NCBI GenBank assembly: GCA_030695265.1
Contig: JAUYTA010000191.1
Coordinates: 1-7,481 of the forward strand
Direction of reading: 5' to 3'
Origin: Bacteroidota bacterium
GTDB lineage: Bacteria > Bacteroidota > Bacteroidia > Bacteroidales > Prolixibacteraceae
DNA length: 7,481 bases
How positions within the stretch are numbered: position 1 is the first letter of the stretch; each line of letters begins with the position of its first letter. A program made the translations under genes and the position numbers. Below the pieces are notes generated by a model that ran no database searches, was not told the DNA's origin, and saw only the letters and a program-made list of their open reading frames with translations. Positions 1 to 6,903 of the stretch are shown here, in pieces.

Positions 1-22
1 CCAGAAAACTTCAACTTTTCTT

Positions 23-53
23 TTTGCATAACCAACACAATCCTTTAACTTCG
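23..53 (+). promoter_or_regulatory. Candidate Bacteroidota-type promoter of the nikR-like gene
   Basis: TTTG at 23-26 and TAACTTCG at 46-53 are 19 bases apart. They match the Bacteroidota -33 TTTG and -7 TAnnTTTG elements with one mismatch in the -7 box. Transcription would begin near 60, leaving a leader of about 30 bases before the ATG at 90. The motif is short and the call rests on pattern and position only. Confidence 0.42.
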
Positions 54-89
54 CTTCCAATTAAATCGAATCTTTAAAGTATTCACATC

Positions 90-491
90 ATGTCCGTTTC
101 CCGTTTTGGCGTTTCGTTGGAAGAAGAGCTGTTGACAGCCCTCGATCAGTATGTGACCGAGAACAATTTCTCAAACCGGTCGCAGGCAATCCGTTACCTG
201 ATTGAGAAAAACCTGGTGGAGCAAAAATGGAAATGCGGCAATCTGGTTGCTGGCGCCATTGTACTGGTTTACAGCAGCGAAAAACCAGATATCAGAATCC
301 ACTCTTTTGAACTTCAGGTTGCCTACCGCGATGTGGTAATTGGCGTTCAGCAGTTTAACCTGAGCGAACAGAATTGCATGGAGATTATTGCAGTAAAAGG
401 AGCATCCCGCAGACTTACCGAACTGTCGGACAAACTGATAAGTATTAAAGGCCTTCAACATGGCAAGCTGATAATGAGCAAAACGGAATGA
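90..491 (+). CDS. nikR: NikR-family ribbon-helix-helix transcriptional regulator lacking most nickel ligands
   Basis: This 133-residue protein has the length and two-domain layout of NikR. Residues 4-45 form the ribbon-helix-helix DNA-binding domain, with a basic N-terminal strand (SRFGVSL) and a following helix with the family-like NRSQAIR. Residues 50-130 form the ACT-like tetramerisation and metal-binding domain, with family-typical segments CMEIIAVKG (96-104) and KGLQHGKL (120-127). In E. coli NikR, nickel is bound by H76, H87, H89 and C95. Aligning on the cysteine (here C96) places V77, Q88 and N90 at the three histidine positions, so only the cysteine remains. The fold is convincing, but nickel response is doubtful: it may sense another ligand or act as a ligand-independent regulator. 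The gene has its own promoter candidate and terminator. Targets are unknown; the downstream efflux operon is a possible one from proximity only. Confidence 0.88.
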   Translation: MSVSRFGVSLEEELLTALDQYVTENNFSNRSQAIRYLIEKNLVEQKWKCGNLVAGAIVLVYSSEKPDIRIHSFELQVAYRDVVIGVQQFNLSEQNCMEIIAVKGASRRLTELSDKLISIKGLQHGKLIMSKTE

Positions 492-547
492 TTTTCGTTC
501 AGGTTTAAACCCTGTGTGCTAAAGAAAAATTTACATTTTAAAATTTC

Positions 548-583
548 AAGGGATGGACATTAAGTTGTTTCATCCCTTTTTTT
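548..583 (+). terminator. Intrinsic terminator after the nikR-like gene
   Basis: AAGGGATG at 548-555 pairs perfectly with CATCCCTT at 571-578, and the stem can extend inward by a G-U and an A-U pair. A run of seven T residues at 577-583 follows. It lies 56 bases after the stop codon and separates the regulator from the export operon. Confidence 0.85.
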
Positions 584-833
584 GTGTCGAAAATTCAGCA
601 ATTCCTGTAACGTTTCGTTTGGCAGTACGTCTTACCTCGGTGTAAAGAAAATTCAGAAACAGAAAACAAATGGGTCAGCAATTTTGATTTACCGGTGTTT
701 TGTGCGTGTTTATTCCTTTAAAACTGACTTTTTAACCGTTTTACAGACCGAAACCGGCCATTCATCGAAATAAATAGGATTGGAAAACCATTATAACCGA
801 ATTTTGAACAGAAAACTAACAGAAAACAATGCC
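584..833 (+). other. Non-coding spacer upstream of the export operon
   Basis: This stretch follows the terminator and should hold the promoter of the five-gene operon, but no good match was found. TAGGATTG at 775-782 matches the -7 consensus with one mismatch and would give a leader of roughly 45 bases, but no TTTG lies at the right distance upstream. No sigma-54 -24/-12 pair with correct GG/GC spacing was seen. A 9-base direct repeat TCAGCAATT occurs at 595-603 and 675-683; its meaning is unknown. A 63-codon frame starting at a TTG (582-773) begins inside the terminator T-run and resembles nothing recognisable, so it is not called. Confidence 0.5.
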
Positions 834-1559
834 ATGATCAGATTAAACAACATTCACAAATCCTATGTAATGGGAAACAGCAGTCTCCATGTTCTGAAAG
901 GCATCGACCTTCATATAGAACAGGGCGACTTTGTTTCCATCATGGGTTCCTCCGGTTCGGGGAAATCAACCCTTTTGAACATTTTGGGGATGCTCGACAA
1001 TTATGACAACGGATCTTACCATTTATCAGGAAACCTCATTGCCAACATGAGCGAGAAAAAGGCTGCCAAGTTGCGCAACGAGTTGGTGGGTTTTGTATTC
1101 CAGTCTTTTAACCTGATTTCGTTTAAAAACGCGATGGAAAACGTGGCACTTCCACTTTATTACAAGGGAGTTCCCAGGAAAAAGCGAAACCTGATTGCCA
1201 TGGAATACCTCGAAAAACTTGGGCTGAAGGATTGGGCAAATCACATGCCCAATGAAATGTCGGGCGGACAGAAACAGCGTGTTGCCATTGCCCGTGCCTT
1301 AATTTCGAAGCCAAAAATTATTTTGGCTGATGAACCTACCGGCGCATTGGATTCGACAACCTCCTACGAAGTGATGGACATCCTGCGGGAAATTAACGAT
1401 GACGGTATAACGGTAATCATCGTAACCCATGAACACGACATTGCTGCCATGACAAGTCAGATCATCCGACTGAATGACGGACGGATTCATGAAATTATCC
1501 GCAACGGCGAACTGAAACAGTTCCAGAAAAGTTACATCCACGGACTCGAAACCGCTTAA
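834..1559 (+). CDS. ABC transporter ATP-binding protein, LolD/MacB type
   Basis: This 241-residue cytoplasmic ATPase should power the export complex encoded downstream. All motifs of an active nucleotide-binding domain are present: Walker A GSSGSGKST at 38-46, Q-loop Q90, signature MSGGQ at 142-146, Walker B with catalytic glutamate (IILADEP, 162-168), D-loop around ALDS (171-174) and switch H199. The start region (MIRLNNIHKSYVMG) and the overall pattern are those of the LolD/MacB/FtsE family. ATG 834 is chosen because the family begins there; an in-frame TTG at 780 would add 18 residues (MENHYNRILN...) with no family counterpart. Unlike E. coli MacB, where NBD and membrane domain are one chain, here the NBD is separate. 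The first permease gene begins 10 bases after the stop, so the two are surely co-transcribed. The exported substrate is not indicated. Confidence 0.95.
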   Translation: MIRLNNIHKSYVMGNSSLHVLKGIDLHIEQGDFVSIMGSSGSGKSTLLNILGMLDNYDNGSYHLSGNLIANMSEKKAAKLRNELVGFVFQSFNLISFKNAMENVALPLYYKGVPRKKRNLIAMEYLEKLGLKDWANHMPNEMSGGQKQRVAIARALISKPKIILADEPTGALDSTTSYEVMDILREINDDGITVIIVTHEHDIAAMTSQIIRLNDGRIHEIIRNGELKQFQKSYIHGLETA

Positions 1560-1569
1560 TCCTGAAACC

Positions 1570-2820
1570 ATGTTTGATGTTGACATTTGGCAGGAAATAC
1601 TTGCCACGATCAAAAAAAATAAAATGCGGACATTCCTCACCGGTTTTTCTGTCGCCTGGGGAATTTTTATGCTGATGATTTTACTGGGTTCAGGAAATGG
1701 TTTGAGCAACGGCGTAGCTGCCAATTTCATGAACGATGCGGTGAATGCCATGTGGATTTGGACCGGCGAAACCACTATTCCTTATCAAGGGATGAAATCG
1801 GGAAGGCCAATCCAGTTTCGCAACGAAGATCAGGAGATTGTGCAGAAAGTTTCGGGCGTGGGCGTTTCTTCGGGACGTTATTTTATGGGAAATACCCGTT
1901 ATTCATACAACAAAGAATCAGGAGAATATACAACAATTACATGTCATCCCGAATTAAGAGATGTTGAAAACCTGATCATTAACGAAGGACGCTTTATTAA
2001 TAAGATCGATATTCTTCAAAAACGGAAAGTGGTTGTTCTGGGCGTTGACATCAAAACTGCACTTTTCAAGGACTCAACAGCTTTGGGCGAATATGTAAAC
2101 ATCAATAATGTACCGTTTAAAGTGGTTGGAATTTCTACAGAACCGGGTTCTACAAGAAACCGGAATGCATACATGCCTGTTTCCACTGCCCAAATGATTT
2201 TTAGCGGTTCAAACCGGTTGCACAATCTGGCGCTTACCATCAACGCTGAAACACTGGAAGAAAGCCAGGCCATTGAAGAACAGATCCGAAATTCACTGGC
2301 GAGACAGCACAAATTTGATCCGAAAGATGAAGGCGCGATTGGCTTGTTCAATAAACTGGAGGCTTATATTCAAACCATGAAAATTTTCCAGGCGATTAAA
2401 ATCTTTATCTGGATTATCGGTATCGGAACTTTGATTGCCGGAATTGTAGGTGTAAGCAACATTATGCTGATTGTGGTAAAAGAACGTACCAAGGAAATTG
2501 GTATCCGTAAAGCGATTGGAGCGAGTCCTGCATCTGTTATTGGTTTGATTATGCTTGAGTCAATTCTGATTACAACCATTGCCGGGTATATCGGACTCGT
2601 ATTGGGCACCGGACTGATGGAATTGGTCAATTACTCTATGGTTCAATCGGGAGGTGGCACACCCGATCAGGGAGAAAGTGTTTTCCTGAATCCAACAGTC
2701 GATTTCAATATTGCGGTAGCATCCACATTACTCTTAATTATTGCCGGTGCAATTGCCGGATATATTCCTGCCAAACGCGCAGCCAGTATTAAACCCATTG
2801 TTGCCCTGCGCGACGAATAG
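1570..2820 (+). CDS. MacB/FtsX-type ABC transporter permease (first of two)
   Basis: This 416-residue inner-membrane protein has the MacB layout: TM1 at about 21-42, a large periplasmic core domain (about 43-275), then three C-terminal helices at about 278-303, 322-352 and 380-398. The cytoplasmic loop after TM2 carries ERTKEIGIRKAIGA (305-318), the hallmark of MacB/FtsX permeases and the likely contact with the ATPase. The protein ends AAKRAASIKP-like (PAKRAASIKP, 400-409), also typical. It is clearly paralogous to the permease at 2971-4233: both start MFD-D-W, share a WGIFML helix and a DILQ-RKV segment in the periplasmic domain, and have nearly identical FtsX-like loops. The pair most likely forms a heterodimer. 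MacB-type pumps are thought to drive periplasmic substrates outward by mechanotransmission rather than moving them through the inner membrane. Confidence 0.94.
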   Translation: MFDVDIWQEILATIKKNKMRTFLTGFSVAWGIFMLMILLGSGNGLSNGVAANFMNDAVNAMWIWTGETTIPYQGMKSGRPIQFRNEDQEIVQKVSGVGVSSGRYFMGNTRYSYNKESGEYTTITCHPELRDVENLIINEGRFINKIDILQKRKVVVLGVDIKTALFKDSTALGEYVNINNVPFKVVGISTEPGSTRNRNAYMPVSTAQMIFSGSNRLHNLALTINAETLEESQAIEEQIRNSLARQHKFDPKDEGAIGLFNKLEAYIQTMKIFQAIKIFIWIIGIGTLIAGIVGVSNIMLIVVKERTKEIGIRKAIGASPASVIGLIMLESILITTIAGYIGLVLGTGLMELVNYSMVQSGGGTPDQGESVFLNPTVDFNIAVASTLLLIIAGAIAGYIPAKRAASIKPIVALRDE

Positions 2821-2857
2821 AAGCCCCTCCCAAACCCTCCCCAAAATGGAGGGCTTT
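2821..2857 (+). repeat. GC-rich palindromic intergenic repeat, copy 1
   Basis: The element starts at the base after the permease stop codon. It has two C-rich arms, CCCCTCC at 2824-2830 and CCCTCC at 2835-2840, and one G-rich arm, GGAGGG at 2848-2853. Two folds compete. AAGCCCCTCC (2821-2830) can pair with GGAGGGCTT (2848-2856) with one bulged C, or CCCTCC (2835-2840) can pair with GGAGGG across a 7-base loop. It lacks a T-run, so it is not a classical terminator. From memory, similar CCCCTCCC...GGGGAGGG palindromes are scattered between genes in many Bacteroidota. Copy 2 lies inverted about 80 bases downstream. Confidence 0.65.
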
Positions 2858-2879
2858 AAGAATGCATTGAATAAGATTT

Positions 2880-2903
2880 ACTGATAACTAATAACTTGAT
2901 ATG
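2880..2903 (+). repeat. Degenerate heptamer tandem repeat
   Basis: GATAACT (2883-2889) and AATAACT (2890-2896) are near-identical adjacent 7-base units. A decayed third unit TGATATG follows at 2897-2903. The tract lies between the two palindromic repeats. A cleaner heptamer array with a related sequence sits on the other side of the second permease gene. Confidence 0.35.
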
Positions 2904-2933
2904 AAAACAATAAATAATTGCAAACGATCTAAT

Positions 2934-2964
2934 CACCCCTCCTTTGGAGGGGCAGGGGGGAGGC
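2934..2964 (+). repeat. GC-rich palindromic intergenic repeat, copy 2 (inverted relative to copy 1)
   Basis: CCCCTCC (2936-2942) and GGAGGGG (2946-2952) form a perfect 7-base stem with a 3-base loop, followed by a second G-rich arm GGGGGGAGG (2955-2963). Read on the opposite strand it aligns with copy 1 as C-rich arm, C-rich arm, AAA, GGAGGG, so the two are inverted copies of one element. The repeat ends only seven bases before the ATG of the second permease. Confidence 0.65.
2955..2963 (+). promoter_or_regulatory. Repeat-derived SD-like tract before the second permease
   Basis: GGGGGGAGG ends 7 bases before ATG 2971 and contains the GGAGG anti-SD complement at good spacing. The ATPase, adaptor and TolC genes in this window have A-rich leaders without such a site. 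The tract is part of the palindromic repeat, so the repeat apparently supplies the ribosome-binding sequence. It could also be masked by pairing with upstream C-rich arms. Confidence 0.45.
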
Positions 2965-2970
2965 ACCGGT

Positions 2971-4233
2971 ATGTTTGATTTAGATCTTTGGACCGAGATA
3001 GTCAGCGCCCTGAAGAAAAACCGTCTTCGTAGTTTTATGACTGCCTTTGGCGTATTCTGGGGAATATTTATGCTGATCATTATGTCAGGAGCCGGAAAAG
3101 CACTTGAAAACGGTGTGCTTGATGGTGTGAAAGCTTTTGCCACCAATTCAGCCTTTTTCTGGACTGAAAGAACCAGCGTTCCATACGCAGGCTTTCAGCG
3201 TGGACGCCGCTGGAACTATGAAAATACAGATATTTATTACATCCGGGAAAACGTTAAAGAGGTCGAATACCTTTCACCCCGCTTGTTTGGCTGGCAACAG
3301 AATGGCGACAACACCATCCGCGGTGAACGAACCGGAGCATTCAATGTTTTCGGCGATTATCCCGACTATTTCAAAATCGACCGCTGGACACCAATTAAAG
3401 GAAGATTAATCAATGAAATAGATATTCTTCAGGAACGAAAAGTTTGTGTGATTGGCGAACGGGTTCTGGAGGTAATGTTTGCAAAAGATGAAGATCCGAT
3501 CGGGCAGTATCTCAAAATCAGTGGTGTATATTTTCAGGTGGTAGGTGTAATTCATGCCGAAACCCGCATCAATATTGGTGGTGGAAAAAAAGAAGAGACG
3601 ATCATCATCCCGTTCTCGACCATGCAGAAAGCCTACAATTACGGAAATGTGGTTCATTTTTTCTCGGTTACTTCTAAAAAAGGAACCAAAGTAAGCGATC
3701 TGGAAGTGAAATTGAAAAAGATATTGAAAGAGCGCCATAAAGTTGCTCCTGAAGACCTTCAGGCCATTGGGTCCTTCAACATCGAAAAGGAATTTGTAAA
3801 ATTTAGTGCCTTATTTTTAGGCATTCAGGTTTTAACCTGGATTGTTGGTATCGGAACACTTCTGGCCGGGGTAATCGGCGTGAGCAACATCATGCTGGTA
3901 ATCATCAAGGAACGAACCCAGGAAATCGGCATACAGCGGGCAATTGGCGCAACTCCCGGCACTGTCATCAAACACATTGTTGCCGAGAGTGTATTTCTCA
4001 CAGTAATGGCCGGTTATATAGGTTTGTCGCTGGGAGTTGGCGTACTCGAAATACTTAACCAAATTCTGCTGAAAGCGGAAGGCGAAATGTTCTTCCGAAA
4101 TCCTGAAGTTAACCTGACAATGGCACTTTCAGCCCTTGCAGTTTTAGTGGTGGCTGGAATAATCGCAGGACTTATACCAGCAAAAAGAGCAGTCAGTATA
4201 AAACCAATTGACGCGATAAGAGACGAGGGGTAA
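2971..4233 (+). CDS. MacB/FtsX-type ABC transporter permease (second of two)
   Basis: This 420-residue inner-membrane protein is a paralogue of the permease at 1570-2820. It has TM1 at about 21-42, a periplasmic core domain to about residue 285, and three C-terminal helices. The first of these helices (about 287-312) leads into ERTQEIGIQRAIGA (314-327), the MacB/FtsX loop motif. The C-terminus is PAKRAVSIKPIDAIRDEG. ATG 2971 is chosen because MFDLDLW aligns with MFDVDIW of the first permease. The frame is open upstream to a TTG at 2944, but those codons lie inside the palindromic repeat and encode a glycine-rich stretch with no counterpart. The periplasmic domain has diverged much more than the membrane segments, as expected if the two subunits play different roles in a heterodimer. 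The 150-base gap before it is long for this operon and filled with repeats. Confidence 0.94.
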   Translation: MFDLDLWTEIVSALKKNRLRSFMTAFGVFWGIFMLIIMSGAGKALENGVLDGVKAFATNSAFFWTERTSVPYAGFQRGRRWNYENTDIYYIRENVKEVEYLSPRLFGWQQNGDNTIRGERTGAFNVFGDYPDYFKIDRWTPIKGRLINEIDILQERKVCVIGERVLEVMFAKDEDPIGQYLKISGVYFQVVGVIHAETRINIGGGKKEETIIIPFSTMQKAYNYGNVVHFFSVTSKKGTKVSDLEVKLKKILKERHKVAPEDLQAIGSFNIEKEFVKFSALFLGIQVLTWIVGIGTLLAGVIGVSNIMLVIIKERTQEIGIQRAIGATPGTVIKHIVAESVFLTVMAGYIGLSLGVGVLEILNQILLKAEGEMFFRNPEVNLTMALSALAVLVVAGIIAGLIPAKRAVSIKPIDAIRDEG

Positions 4234-4245
4234 AAAAAGATTGTT

Positions 4246-4270
4246 GATTAACGATTAACGATTAACGATT
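4246..4270 (+). repeat. Heptamer tandem repeat (GATTAAC, 3.6 copies)
   Basis: GATTAAC occurs three times in tandem at 4246-4252, 4253-4259 and 4260-4266, followed by the partial unit GATT (4267-4270). It starts 12 bases after the stop of the second permease, in the 103-base gap before the adaptor gene. The 7-base period rules out a CRISPR array. Copy number could vary by slippage. No function can be assigned. Confidence 0.7.
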
Positions 4271-4336
4271 TTGGGCGCTAAACCTGGAATCAGAAACTCA
4301 TAAAACAGAAAACAGAAATATATTAAAAACAAAACC

Positions 4337-5461
4337 ATGAAAAAAATTTTTAGAATCTTAGGAATTGTAATCCTTGTAGGGATTTTCGGAGGAACCATCT
4401 ATTTCCTCTACACCAAATCAAAAAAAATACCTGAAGTATTCGAAACAAAAAGTCCGTTTGTATCGAACGTTATCCGCAAAACCGTTGCTACCGGATCGGT
4501 TGTTCCACGCAAGGAAATCGACATTGTGCCCCAGGTTTCAGGAATTATTGACGAATTGTACATTGTTGCCGGCGACTTTGTAAAGAAAGACCAGGTGATT
4601 GCCAAAATCAAAATTATTCCTGATATGGTAAACCTGAACAATGCTGAAACCCGGCTCAACCGCGCGCAATTAAGTTTCGACGATTCAAAAATCGATTACG
4701 ACCGTCAGCAAAAATTGTACGATCAGAAAGTGATTTCGTACAATGAATACAAAAATGCCAAAGTCAGCTACGATGCAGCCAAGGAAGAATTATCGGCCGC
4801 CGAAAATAATCTGGAATTAATCAGAAACGGTGTAACAAAAAGGGCATCAACGGCTACTAATACGCTTGTTCGTTCAACAGTAAACGGAATGGTGCTGGAT
4901 GTTCCGATCAAAGAAGGAAACTCGGTCATTCAATCAAATACCTTTAACAACGGAACCACCATCTGTACCGTGGCCGATATGCAGGACATGATTTTCAAAG
5001 GAAAAGTGGATGAAACTGAAGTCGGCAAAATCAAGGAAGGAATGAACATCGAACTTGAAATAGGTGCGATTGAAAAAGATAAATTCGGAGCGATACTCGA
5101 ATACATTGCCCCAAAAGGAAAAGAAGAGAATGGCGCCATTCAGTTTGAAATAAAAGCAAATGTGGTACTGAAGGAAAATCAGTTCATCCGCGCCGGATAC
5201 AGCGCCAATGCAAACATTGTTCTTGAAAAGAAAGACAGCGTGTTGGTTATTCCTGAAGGCTTGCTGAAATTTGAAAAGGACTCGTCGTTTGTTGAGGTAG
5301 AAACATTGACACCACAGGTGTTCGAAAAACGAATGGTTAAAACCGGAATTTCTGACGGAATCAACATCGAAGTAACTGAGGGGCTGACCAAAACCGACAA
5401 GGTAAAAGGCGAAAAGATTGATCCGAAGAAAGTGAAGGAAGAAGAAAAGAAGAAAGCATAA
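4337..5461 (+). CDS. Periplasmic adaptor (membrane-fusion) subunit, HlyD/MacA-like
   Basis: This 374-residue protein links the inner-membrane permeases to the TolC channel. Residues 5-26 form a single N-terminal membrane anchor with no lipobox. The first lipoyl half-motif is at about 60-91 (IVPQVSGIIDELYIVAGDFV). A helical hairpin covers about 98-165, and the second lipoyl half at about 178-213 contains RSTVNGMVLDVPIKEG. A beta-barrel follows (about 216-290), then the membrane-proximal domain to about 360 and a Lys/Glu-rich tail. At the hairpin tip, R123, L127 and S134 fit the RLS motif (R-x3-L-x6-S) that adaptors such as AcrA and MacA use to bind TolC. The start has an AAAACC leader without an SD. 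The gene lies 103 bases after the second permease and 18 bases before the TolC gene. Domain borders are estimates by eye. Confidence 0.93.
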   Translation: MKKIFRILGIVILVGIFGGTIYFLYTKSKKIPEVFETKSPFVSNVIRKTVATGSVVPRKEIDIVPQVSGIIDELYIVAGDFVKKDQVIAKIKIIPDMVNLNNAETRLNRAQLSFDDSKIDYDRQQKLYDQKVISYNEYKNAKVSYDAAKEELSAAENNLELIRNGVTKRASTATNTLVRSTVNGMVLDVPIKEGNSVIQSNTFNNGTTICTVADMQDMIFKGKVDETEVGKIKEGMNIELEIGAIEKDKFGAILEYIAPKGKEENGAIQFEIKANVVLKENQFIRAGYSANANIVLEKKDSVLVIPEGLLKFEKDSSFVEVETLTPQVFEKRMVKTGISDGINIEVTEGLTKTDKVKGEKIDPKKVKEEEKKKA

Positions 5462-5479
5462 ACACTAAAAAATATACGC

Positions 5480-6832
5480 ATGAAACGAATGTACAGCCTC
5501 ATTGCCGCAGCTATCATGCTGGTTGTTTTTACGGGTGCACAGGCACAGCAAACATGGTCGTTACAGAAATGTATTGATTACGCGCTTGAAAACAACATCC
5601 AGATCAAACAGCAGGCTCTGAATTCAGACTATTACAACAATCAACACAAACAAGCAAAATTTAACCGCTTGCCAAACCTGAATGCCAGTTTTCAGAACAA
5701 CATGAATTACGGCAGAACAATTGGATCTGACAATACTTACCTTGACATCAATTCCAACTCCACTTCAGGTAGCTTGAGTACAAATGTTACTCTTTGGAAC
5801 GGTTTTACCCTGAAAAACGCTATAAAAATGGCGGAGATGGATTTACGTGCAAGTCTGGAAGAAATGCAGAAAGCAAAAGACGATATCATGCTCAACATCG
5901 CTGCATCTTACCTTGAAATACTTTTTGCCGATGAATTGCTGATCGTTACTGAAGACCTCCTGAAGATAACTCAGCTTCAGATAGATCGTACCGGCAAACT
6001 GGTGGAAGCCGGGAGTCTTGCAAAAGGGAGTTTACTTGAAATAGAAGCGCAGTACGCACGTGAAGAATTGAATGTGGTAAACGCTCAAAACAGGCTACAA
6101 CTCGCCTATCTATCATTGTATCAGTTTCTTGAATTGCCATCGACCGAAAGTTTCAAAATTGAAAAACCGGTACTTCCAGAAATTAGCGCCAACATGACCA
6201 TGCTGAATTCGATGGATGTATTTAAAAATGCAGTACAAATAAGGCCGGCTGTAAAAGGCGCTGAATTCAAACTTGAAAGTGCACGCAATCAGCTACTTAT
6301 AGCAAAAGGAAATTTGATGCCTTCGCTTACTTTCGGTGGCAACTATTACAACTTTTACAATAACAAATATCAATATCCAGACCCCCCTTTTGGAATCGGA
6401 GGTAATACTCCTTTTGGCAAACAGCTAAAGAGCAACGAACGTTTAGGATTTGGGGCTACCCTTAGTATCCCGATTTTCAACCGTTATCAGGCACAAACCG
6501 GGGTGAGCAATGCACAAATACAGGTTGAGAATACCGAACTGCAATTGCAGAGTACCAAAAACCTGCTCCGGAAAGACATTGAACAAGCTTACACCAATGC
6601 ACTTGCATCATTCAAAAGATATGTTGCCAACCAGAAAGCAGTTGTTTCCTCCACGGAAGCTTTCAGATATACCGAAGAAAAATTCAACGTGGGAATGATC
6701 AATTCGGTTGAATACAACCAGGTAAAAAATAACCTTACCAATGCCCAGAGCGATTTGCTTCAGGCTAAATACGAATACATTTTCAGGACAAAAATTCTTG
6801 ACTTTTACAATGGGCAACCCATTGATTTGTAA
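5480..6832 (+). CDS. TolC-family outer-membrane efflux protein
   Basis: This 450-residue protein should form the trimeric outer-membrane and periplasmic tunnel of the export complex. A signal peptide is clear: basic start MKRM, hydrophobic core (about 5-19) and likely cleavage after A22 (AQA/QQ). The mature part begins with the typical OEP opening SLQKCIDYALENNIQIKQQ. Two OEP repeats follow, at about 30-205 and 240-445, with the long alpha-helical segments and NGFTLKNA / FNRYQAQTGV strand-turn regions expected of the family. The ending FNVGMINSVEYNQVKNNL (402-419) through FYNGQPI is characteristic of Bacteroidota members. The length matches the family. ATG 5480 is preferred over ATG 5489 because it keeps the basic n-region of the signal peptide. 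It is the last gene of the operon and is followed by a strong terminator. Confidence 0.95.
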   Translation: MKRMYSLIAAAIMLVVFTGAQAQQTWSLQKCIDYALENNIQIKQQALNSDYYNNQHKQAKFNRLPNLNASFQNNMNYGRTIGSDNTYLDINSNSTSGSLSTNVTLWNGFTLKNAIKMAEMDLRASLEEMQKAKDDIMLNIAASYLEILFADELLIVTEDLLKITQLQIDRTGKLVEAGSLAKGSLLEIEAQYAREELNVVNAQNRLQLAYLSLYQFLELPSTESFKIEKPVLPEISANMTMLNSMDVFKNAVQIRPAVKGAEFKLESARNQLLIAKGNLMPSLTFGGNYYNFYNNKYQYPDPPFGIGGNTPFGKQLKSNERLGFGATLSIPIFNRYQAQTGVSNAQIQVENTELQLQSTKNLLRKDIEQAYTNALASFKRYVANQKAVVSSTEAFRYTEEKFNVGMINSVEYNQVKNNLTNAQSDLLQAKYEYIFRTKILDFYNGQPIDL

Positions 6833-6871
6833 TAATCTCAGAGTTTTATAAGTTGTAAATTTTGGTTTTAC

Positions 6872-6900
6872 CCGCCTGTGAAAGCAGGCGGTTTTTTTTT
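6872..6900 (+). terminator. Intrinsic terminator of the export operon
   Basis: CCGCCTG (6872-6878) pairs perfectly with CAGGCGG (6885-6891). A U-G pair can close a GAAA tetraloop inside it. Nine T residues (6892-6900) follow. It lies 39 bases after the TolC stop and should end the operon before the CorA-like unit. Confidence 0.93.
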
Positions 6901-6903
6901 ATA

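Noticed and set aside
620..635. Possible sigma-54 promoter at TGGCAG near 620
   Set aside because: The downstream element does not give GC at the required spacing (CTTAC instead of TTGC), so the -12 half is absent.
582..773. 63-codon open frame with a TTG start on the + strand
   Set aside because: It starts in the T-run of the nikR terminator, has no recognisable domain and occupies the expected promoter region of the export operon.
780..833. Longer form of the ATPase starting at TTG 780
   Set aside because: The 18 extra residues do not match the family, which begins at the MIRL segment encoded from ATG 834.
1299..1775. 158-codon open frame on the - strand
   Set aside because: It lies antisense to the ATPase and first permease, has no recognisable features and is explained by the codon structure of the real genes. 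The other antisense frames are rejected for the same reason.
2821..2857. Transcription terminator between the permease genes
   Set aside because: The hairpin is followed by only three T residues and the next gene belongs to the same complex, so a repeat element is a better explanation.
2944..2970. Longer form of the second permease starting at TTG 2944
   Set aside because: The extra codons lie within the palindromic repeat; the paralogue starts at the equivalent of ATG 2971.
4246..4270. CRISPR-like array
   Set aside because: The units are 7 bases long with no spacers; it is a simple tandem repeat.
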